DNA from: CAIOZW01 sp049317725
Lineage (GTDB): Bacteria; Acidobacteriota; Blastocatellia; RBC074
DNA length: 39,578 nucleotides
Direction of reading: 5' to 3'
Assembly (NCBI GenBank): GCA_049317725.1
Contig: JBMOHS010000012.1
Coordinates: forward strand, 1-39,578
Of this stretch, positions 34,042-39,578 are shown one piece after another; the first letter of the stretch is position 1; the number at the start of each line of letters is the position of its first letter. Below the pieces are notes generated by a model. It was not told the DNA's origin and ran no database searches. It saw only the letters and a list, made by a program, of their open reading frames with translations. Made by a program: the position numbers and the translations under genes.

Positions 34042-37000
34042 CCTTGCATCCTCTGCTTCTCCGCCCGGTATTCCTCGATGCGCAGGTTGCGCAAGAGAGA
34101 GCGGCGACCCTCTTCGTTCTGCACAAACCCAACGCTGGCGACGAAGGGTTCGATGATGTGAATCTTCTGCAACGGCGTAACGATCAGCAGTTGCAGATTG
34201 AGCTGGGCGAACAACTGCAATCCATATTGGGCTGACTCATCGGAACCGCGCCCAAATGCTTCATCGATCACCACGAAACGGAAGGAGCGCGAGCGGACGG
34301 CCCCCCATTCCAGACCAAACTGATAGGCAAGGCTCGCGGCAAGGACGGTGTAGGCCAGCTTCTCCTTCTGTCCGCCAGACTTTCCGCCAGAGTCGGCGTA
34401 ATGTTCGTGTTCCGTGCCGTCTTCGCGCCAGCGTTCACTGGCAGCGAAGACGAACCAGTTGCGAACATCGGTCACCTTGGCCGTCCAGCGTCGATCCAGA
34501 TCGGAGTATTCACTTCTGCCCCGGAACCGCTCGATGATTCGCCTCACTTCAAGGAATTTTGCCTCCGAGTACTGGGCCTCCTCCGAGCCGGTGAGCGCTC
34601 CTTCGGTGCAGGCACGCAACTCTTTCTGGAAGTCGCGGATGTCGGCGTCGACATTCATCTCTTCCTCGAGGCAGATGAAGCGCCCGGGGTTGTAGTCGAT
34701 CTGGGTCAGCGATCGGTTGATCTCGGTGATGCGCTCCTTGATCGTCTGTCGTTCGCGAGCCAGTTGCGATTGAAAATTGGCGACCTCCCGGATGGTGTTC
34801 TCGTTGAGGAGCGTTTTGAAGCGCCCTTCAAAACGGGGCAGGTCATCGGCCTGCAGTTGATCCAACATCGACCGGTACTCGGGAGCTGCCGCCAGATTGG
34901 CATCGACCTCCCTGGTCTCCAGTTCCCACATTCCTCTGTACTCGGTCATGGCCTTGACGATCTTCTCCGAGAGACGCTTCGTCTTCGAATCTTCGGCATC
35001 GATTCTGCTTTGCAGCCATTCGCGCATGTCGCGTTCGCGGTTGTCGCAGGATTCGATCGTCAATCCCTGACTGCCGAGGGCCTCTCCACGCATCGCTTCC
35101 AACTGGGCAAATCGGGGGCTCCAGTCTTCCGATGGATCCGCCAACAGCGTTCGGGCCTGTTGTTGGAGCTCTTGTGCGGTACCGACTTTCTGCTCGGTCT
35201 TCGATCGTCGATCCTTGCGTTGATCGAGTTCCGCTTCGGTGGTTTTCAGCTCCTCTTCGACGATGATCAGCCGAGCCGTCAAGGTCTGGAGCAGGTCCGA
35301 GGCCGCTTCCAGATCGCGCTTCTCAGCCTCCAATCTGGCGATGGACACCGCGACGGGTCTCCAGTCAAGATCGCGAAAATCGGTATACTCCCCCAGTTTT
35401 GAGAGGACCGAGAGTCGCTCCTTGAGGGCCGACTGTTCCTTCTGGAGAGCGCTGATCCGGCTGGCCAGATCGGCGAGGGAGGCTTCCTGCCGTCTGGCGT
35501 CTTTCTCCAAGGCGGCAATCTTTTCGGCATTGCTCCAACCGAGGACATAGCGCCGACGATCGTCGAGGCGATGGCGGTCGTCCTTCTCGTGTCGCTCGCC
35601 GGTCGCCTTGATCTGTCCGGCCTTGGTGATCGCCCGAGTCTCGCGGCGGAACTGTTCCTGATTTGCGCAGCAGGCCAAATCGAAGCGGTGGGCCACCTCC
35701 CGTTCGATCCATTCGTAAAAGGGGGAATCGGGCTTGACCTGCAGCTTGCGCGCCGCTGAGTCCGGATGGAGCGAGGGCAGCTCGGCACGACCTCCCTCCC
35801 GCACCCGGTAGTAGACCAGCCGTCCCCGCAGATGAGATTGGTCAACCCATTCAGCCACCCTTGCGTAATGACGATCCGGCACCAGCAGAGAGAGGCCGAA
35901 GTTGCGGAGCAGCCGTTCGATCGCGCCTTCCCAGTCCCGATCCTCTTCGCGCACCTGCAGCAGTTCGCCGGCAAATGGCATCTCCTCCTCGGCGAGGTGG
36001 AGCGATTGGCAGAGCGAGCGCCGCACGAGGATCTGATTTTCGTCGATATTGCTGACGCGGGCTTTGAGCCCCTTGATCTCTGCCTGCAACTGTTCGTACT
36101 CCGCACGTTGCTGGGTGAAAGAGACGCTTGCCTCGTTGAGGTTGTTCTGGGTCCGGTCCTCGGACTCTCTGGTCGTTTGGAGCCATTGGGCGGTCTCGGC
36201 CCGCTGTCGTAGAAACTCCTCGTCGGTCGCTGCAGGGAGATGCCCGAGGGCGCGGACCAGATCTTCATAACGGGCGGCTTTCAGCTTTCGACGCTCCAGT
36301 TCATCCTGTTTCTGGAGAATTTCGTGTTCGATGCCCTCAATCCGATCCCCACCGTTCTCCGCGATGCTGCGGCGAAGATCCCGCTCTGTCCTCTGTTGAG
36401 AGCGACGCTGCTCCTCCAGCCGCTCGATCGCCGCCTGGTCGCGCCCTAACTCTTCACTCAGCGAGGCGAGCCGTTTCTCGAGGAGTTCGAGCTTGAGCGT
36501 CGCAAACCAGGGGCGCAGGGCCTCCCGGCAGGCCCGCAACCGGTCCGTCGACTCGGAGAGTTCCCGATGCCGCTCGCAATCGGCGACGAGTGGCGTCAGC
36601 ATCTCCACCTGTTGCTTGGCCTTGAGGATCGCTTCGTGAGCACGATTGAGATCCTCGAAGTGGCCAATCAGCGCCGCGATCCGGGGCGCGACGTCAAAAG
36701 GTTCCAGCATGTGGCTGCGCACGAAGTCTGTCAGGTTTCCGACCGACTTGAGCGAGACGGTTTGATGGAAGAGATCCAAGGCCTGTTCATTGTCGATGCC
36801 GAACCGACGACGGAACCACGAGCCGTAGGGAGGAAAGCTGTCGAACAGCTCGACCTCGCTGGCCCGCAACTGCTTGCGCAACCCGACCATCTCCGTCCCA
36901 AATGCTGAAAAATCAGTGGCAATCGAGAGATCGCGCTCGCAGGCCGCGTAGAGCCGCGTTGGCGGCGCATTGGCATCCTTGATCCAGAAGACCTGTGCGA

Positions 37001-37403
37001 GGGTGACGGTCTTGTTGTAGCCAGCGTTGTGAAACACCCCAAGGATCACCGAATAGTGGTTGAAGTCGCGCAGGGCGACCGGTCGGGTACTCCCGAGCGT
37101 CTCTTGCCGCTCCGATTTGTAGAACCCCAGGACGTAGGACTTGAGGGAGCGTTCGCGGCTCTCGGCACCGGCCGCCTTGTTGTAGGCGACACGATGACTC
37201 GGCACCAGCAGCGTCGTCACGGCATCGACCAAGGTCGATTTGCCCGAACCGATGTCCCCGGTCAGAAGGCCGTTCTTCCCATCCAGGCGCAGCGTCCAGA
37301 CGCGGCCGTCGAAGGTGCCCCAATTGAAGACCTCCAACCGTTGCAGGCGAAATCCGGCGAGTCGGTCATCCGCCATGAATTCCAATTCGAGAGCGTCAGC
37401 CAT
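34038..37403 (-). CDS. jetC: Wadjet protein JetC (SMC/MukB-like ATPase)
   Basis: SMC-like motor ATPase of Wadjet, 1,121 residues, powering DNA loop extrusion. Walker A is TGDIGSGKSTLVDAV (48-62), close to the N-terminus after the FNWGTFDGR segment typical of JetC/MksB. Long coiled coils run from about 260 to 480 and 650 to 930 (many ER/EE/EL heptads), with a globular hinge-like region in between (about 490-610). The C-terminal head carries the ABC signature SGGQKEKLAY (1009-1018) and Walker B FVVIDEAFGRG (1043-1053). All ATPase motifs are intact. The start overlaps the jetB stop by 8 bp, with GGAGG about 6 nt upstream. Confidence 0.95.
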   Translation of the reverse strand: MADALELEFMADDRLAGFRLQRLEVFNWGTFDGRVWTLRLDGKNGLLTGDIGSGKSTLVDAVTTLLVPSHRVAYNKAAGAESRERSLKSYVLGFYKSERQETLGSTRPVALRDFNHYSVILGVFHNAGYNKTVTLAQVFWIKDANAPPTRLYAACERDLSIATDFSAFGTEMVGLRKQLRASEVELFDSFPPYGSWFRRRFGIDNEQALDLFHQTVSLKSVGNLTDFVRSHMLEPFDVAPRIAALIGHFEDLNRAHEAILKAKQQVEMLTPLVADCERHRELSESTDRLRACREALRPWFATLKLELLEKRLASLSEELGRDQAAIERLEEQRRSQQRTERDLRRSIAENGGDRIEGIEHEILQKQDELERRKLKAARYEDLVRALGHLPAATDEEFLRQRAETAQWLQTTRESEDRTQNNLNEASVSFTQQRAEYEQLQAEIKGLKARVSNIDENQILVRRSLCQSLHLAEEEMPFAGELLQVREEDRDWEGAIERLLRNFGLSLLVPDRHYARVAEWVDQSHLRGRLVYYRVREGGRAELPSLHPDSAARKLQVKPDSPFYEWIEREVAHRFDLACCANQEQFRRETRAITKAGQIKATGERHEKDDRHRLDDRRRYVLGWSNAEKIAALEKDARRQEASLADLASRISALQKEQSALKERLSVLSKLGEYTDFRDLDWRPVAVSIARLEAEKRDLEAASDLLQTLTARLIIVEEELKTTEAELDQRKDRRSKTEQKVGTAQELQQQARTLLADPSEDWSPRFAQLEAMRGEALGSQGLTIESCDNRERDMREWLQSRIDAEDSKTKRLSEKIVKAMTEYRGMWELETREVDANLAAAPEYRSMLDQLQADDLPRFEGRFKTLLNENTIREVANFQSQLARERQTIKERITEINRSLTQIDYNPGRFICLEEEMNVDADIRDFQKELRACTEGALTGSEEAQYSEAKFLEVRRIIERFRGRSEYSDLDRRWTAKVTDVRNWFVFAASERWREDGTEHEHYADSGGKSGGQKEKLAYTVLAASLAYQFGLEWGAVRSRSFRFVVIDEAFGRGSDESAQYGLQLFAQLNLQLLIVTPLQKIHIIEPFVASVGFVQNEEGRRSLLRNLRIEEYRAEKQRMQG

Positions 37404-38043
37404 CCTTCGCCTCCAGCTTCCCCTCCAGTGGGAGCCCGAGCTGCTGTCGATACTCTGTCAGTCGCTTGTCAAAATCGGCAAGCCACTGCGCGTCGACGAA
37501 TGCTTTGAGAATGCGTCGCACCTCGATCATCTGCCCCTGTCCGCGCAGGCGGCGGATGAAGCCGAGATCGGCAATCTTGTTCAAAGTGGCGTCGACCTGA
37601 TCGATCAACCTCACCTCGTTGCTGCCCGTTGGCAGAAAGATCCGGATCAGTTCGACCACTTCCTCCCGGGAGAGAATCAGGCGCGTCTCGCCGCCTCCCG
37701 CGTCAAACTCCGCCAGCTTTTTTCGCAAGAGGGCGAGCAGCAGGCTGACGGGATAGGAGAGCTGCCTCCGCTCGATCAGCCGCGGCACGACCACTGGACT
37801 CTCCTCCTCTCCTTCCGGACGGGATCGCAAGAAAGCGTAGCCTTCCGCCTCGTCGAGGACCAGGTCGAGTCCAAGAACGACGACGTAATCCCGCACGCTC
37901 GATTGCAGGCGCAGGAGGGTTGCCCAAAGTCCCGGTTGGTCCTCCTGGTAGAGCACCCCTTTGAGCAAGGGGATCACCACGGACGAGAGTTCCAGCGTCA
38001 GCTTCTGCGACTGATAGGGGGTGCTGGCCTCGGGTGCATTCAT
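37396..38043 (-). CDS. jetB: Wadjet protein JetB (DUF4194, kite subunit)
   Basis: Winged-helix kite-type accessory subunit of the Wadjet SMC complex, comparable to MukE or MksE; it bridges JetA and JetC. At 215 residues it has the usual size. DUF4194-like blocks are SSVVIPLLKGVLYQEDQPGLWATLLRLQSSVRDYVVVLGLDLVLDEAEGYAFLR, and later RRQLSYPVSLLLALLRKKLAEFD plus the helix-turn-helix segment NKIADLGFIRRL. It starts 2 bp after the jetA stop with GAGGAG about 8 nt upstream, and overlaps jetC by 8 bp. Identification rests on these blocks and on the operon. Confidence 0.93.
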   Translation of the reverse strand: MNAPEASTPYQSQKLTLELSSVVIPLLKGVLYQEDQPGLWATLLRLQSSVRDYVVVLGLDLVLDEAEGYAFLRSRPEGEEESPVVVPRLIERRQLSYPVSLLLALLRKKLAEFDAGGGETRLILSREEVVELIRIFLPTGSNEVRLIDQVDATLNKIADLGFIRRLRGQGQMIEVRRILKAFVDAQWLADFDKRLTEYRQQLGLPLEGKLEAKDG

Positions 38044-38045
38044 CG

Positions 38046-39494
38046 TCAGCTCCTCAAGAGAATAATCCGCGGCAAGGTCGCTTGGCGGGTGAGGCCAGAC
38101 TCCGTCTGCCAGCGTACCTCTTCCTCAACCTCGTCGTCGACCGCCGTTCTGGGCCACTCACTGGCCAACTGCAGATAGACCACCAGTTCGGCCAAGCCGT
38201 GGCGCAGCGGATGGCGAGTCACCACCTCGCCGAGACTGATCTGGCTGCGCCCCTGGAGTTCCTGCCGGAGATTGCGGATCAGCTCCGTCCGATCGACCAC
38301 CACTTGCGCGTAGAGCACTGCCGTATCAATCTCCGCGTCCCCTTCGTCGAGGGCGATCCCGGCAATGTGCGGCTTGAGCGGCGGCCGGTAGAGAGGTCTC
38401 TCCAGAGGAAGTTCGATCGTTGCTGCTGTCTCGGCCAAGGGCATGAAATCCCCGGAGGGGATCTCTTCCTGCAACGCCAGCGCGTGGTGTTCGATCCGCT
38501 GCAGAATGTCCATGATGCGACGGTTCTCCAGCCACGCTTGATCGTCGAGAAACCTCCGCAACTGCTCGGAGAGTTTGGCCACCGTCCGCTGCGTGTGTTC
38601 TCCTGCTTCCAGCCAGTCATAATGGACCCGTTGCAGCCGGGTTTCAGGTCGCATGGCGACGATCGGCGGCAGGGACAAGACCTCTTCCAGCAGGCGTGTC
38701 AGCTCCTCTTGGCGCGATTGGGACATCAGGAAATCCCAGAAAGCGCGAAAGCTCTTCCCCTGATCGGAATCGGCGATGGCGTCCCGTTCGCCCATGATCT
38801 CTTCGAGAAGTGCCCCCTTGGCTCCCTCCCAGAGGGCGATGCGCTCCCGGACTCGCCGATCGAGCTTGCGGAAATTGTGCTCCACCTCGCGAAAGTCTGT
38901 CAGCAGCTCCCGCGCCAGTTGGAGGAACTGCTGAAAGCGGTCTTTCAATCCAGTATCGTCGAGGAGGGGAAGATCGCCCGACTGAATCCGGGCGATCTCC
39001 ACGTCGATCTCGCCACGGCGTTTCTGCAGTTCGGCAATCCGCAGTTCCGGATTGGTCTGGCTTCCCTCGCTCATCTGCCGCAACAGCTCGAAGAGGGTCA
39101 GCAGCCGCGATTCCGTCCCGACGAAGGAACGCTCCGTCAGCCCTTCCAGCCAGGCCAGCGCCTTCTCTGTCGATGGTGTCAAATCGAAGTGCGGTTCGTC
39201 TGTCCCCGCCGGATAGAACTTCCGCAGCCATCCCTTGTCGTTCTCCGCCCAGTCGTTGAGATAGCCGAGCGCGGTTCCGGGAAAGGCGTCGGCCCCGAGC
39301 TGCTCCCGCAGGGCGAAGAGTTCGTCCTCCAATGCCTCGACCAGGTCGGCCTGGGACATGTTCCGAACGTTGGGCATGATGAAGACTCGATGCAGAAAAC
39401 TGGCGACCAACGGCGCGAGATGGGCACAGAGCAACCGCCACGCCGGGTGGTTCTGGCGAAGCAGCTCTAATGTTGCATAGTCCAATGCCGTCAT
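38046..39494 (-). CDS. jetA: Wadjet protein JetA (DUF3375, kleisin subunit)
   Basis: Kleisin-type subunit of Wadjet (MukF/MksF-like) that links the JetC heads and recruits JetB. The N-terminus DYATLELLRQNHPAWRLL is typical of DUF3375, followed by helical segments including FRKLDRRVRERIALWEGAKGALLEEI. The 482 residues match the family. The ATG at 39494 stands only 1 nt after GGGGGAGG, which is too close; a TTG three codons on (39485) has the same ribosome-binding site at about 10 nt and directly starts LDYATLE, so initiation may occur there. It is the first gene of jetABCD; its promoter should lie at or beyond the right window edge. Confidence 0.93.
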   Translation of the reverse strand: MTALDYATLELLRQNHPAWRLLCAHLAPLVASFLHRVFIMPNVRNMSQADLVEALEDELFALREQLGADAFPGTALGYLNDWAENDKGWLRKFYPAGTDEPHFDLTPSTEKALAWLEGLTERSFVGTESRLLTLFELLRQMSEGSQTNPELRIAELQKRRGEIDVEIARIQSGDLPLLDDTGLKDRFQQFLQLARELLTDFREVEHNFRKLDRRVRERIALWEGAKGALLEEIMGERDAIADSDQGKSFRAFWDFLMSQSRQEELTRLLEEVLSLPPIVAMRPETRLQRVHYDWLEAGEHTQRTVAKLSEQLRRFLDDQAWLENRRIMDILQRIEHHALALQEEIPSGDFMPLAETAATIELPLERPLYRPPLKPHIAGIALDEGDAEIDTAVLYAQVVVDRTELIRNLRQELQGRSQISLGEVVTRHPLRHGLAELVVYLQLASEWPRTAVDDEVEEEVRWQTESGLTRQATLPRIILLRS

Positions 39495-39578
39495 ACCTCC
39501 CCCTCAGGGTTGTCGAAAGTCAGTCGCTCGATTCTTCTTCCTCCTGCGTCGAACTTAAAATGAGGAGGATCGATATTT

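Noticed and set aside
38034..39470. Plus-strand open frame of 478 codons opposite jetA
   Set aside because: Mirror frame of jetA with no domain signature; the jetA frame fits the operon exactly.

Overview
The window looks like a chromosomal segment of a GC-rich Acidobacteriota bacterium. Three things point there: two very large Oar-type TonB-dependent receptor-like proteins (about 1,000 and 1,150 residues), a secreted VWFA-like protein of the kind frequent in that phylum, and housekeeping proteins of Gram-negative type. The assignment is an inference from gene content; no rRNA is present.

Left part (1-13.7 kb, almost all minus strand): a run of closely spaced housekeeping genes reads leftward from yajQ through a long-chain polyprenyl diphosphate synthase, a coiled-coil/HARE-HTH protein, a MurU-like nucleotidyltransferase, an AmgK-like sugar kinase, asnS, arginase and ddl. 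Several of these bear on the cell envelope: lipid carrier or quinone tail, amino-sugar recycling, D-Ala-D-Ala. A metG-tatD pair and a secreted PafA-like alkaline phosphatase follow.

Middle part (13.7-26 kb): an Oar-like outer-membrane barrel that has lost most of its plug, a DUF2490 outer-membrane protein, a VWFA-like secreted protein, tlyA, a polytopic membrane protein of unknown function, tRNA-Arg(ACG), a CrtO-like acyltransferase, and a full-length Oar-like TonB-dependent receptor with a good promoter and a strong terminator.

Right part (26-39.6 kb): an accessory, defence-rich region. It holds a Fic-domain protein behind an AT-rich leader, a GH10-like glycosidase and an MFS transporter (probably not defence genes), a stand-alone OLD-like ATPase-Toprim protein with its own promoter, and a complete type I Wadjet operon jetABCD reading leftward. 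Wadjet is an SMC-type loop-extruding complex that senses small circular DNA and cuts it with the JetD Toprim nuclease.

The least expected structure is non-coding. Three short intergenic elements (104, 193 and 126 bp) share about 14-bp terminal inverted repeats (consensus GTAACTACTCACGG). Each is bounded by an 8-bp direct repeat (two exact, one 7/8) abutting the termini. They behave as a MITE family, and the GTAA ends plus 8-bp duplications match the habits of IS66-family transposition. No transposase is in the window.
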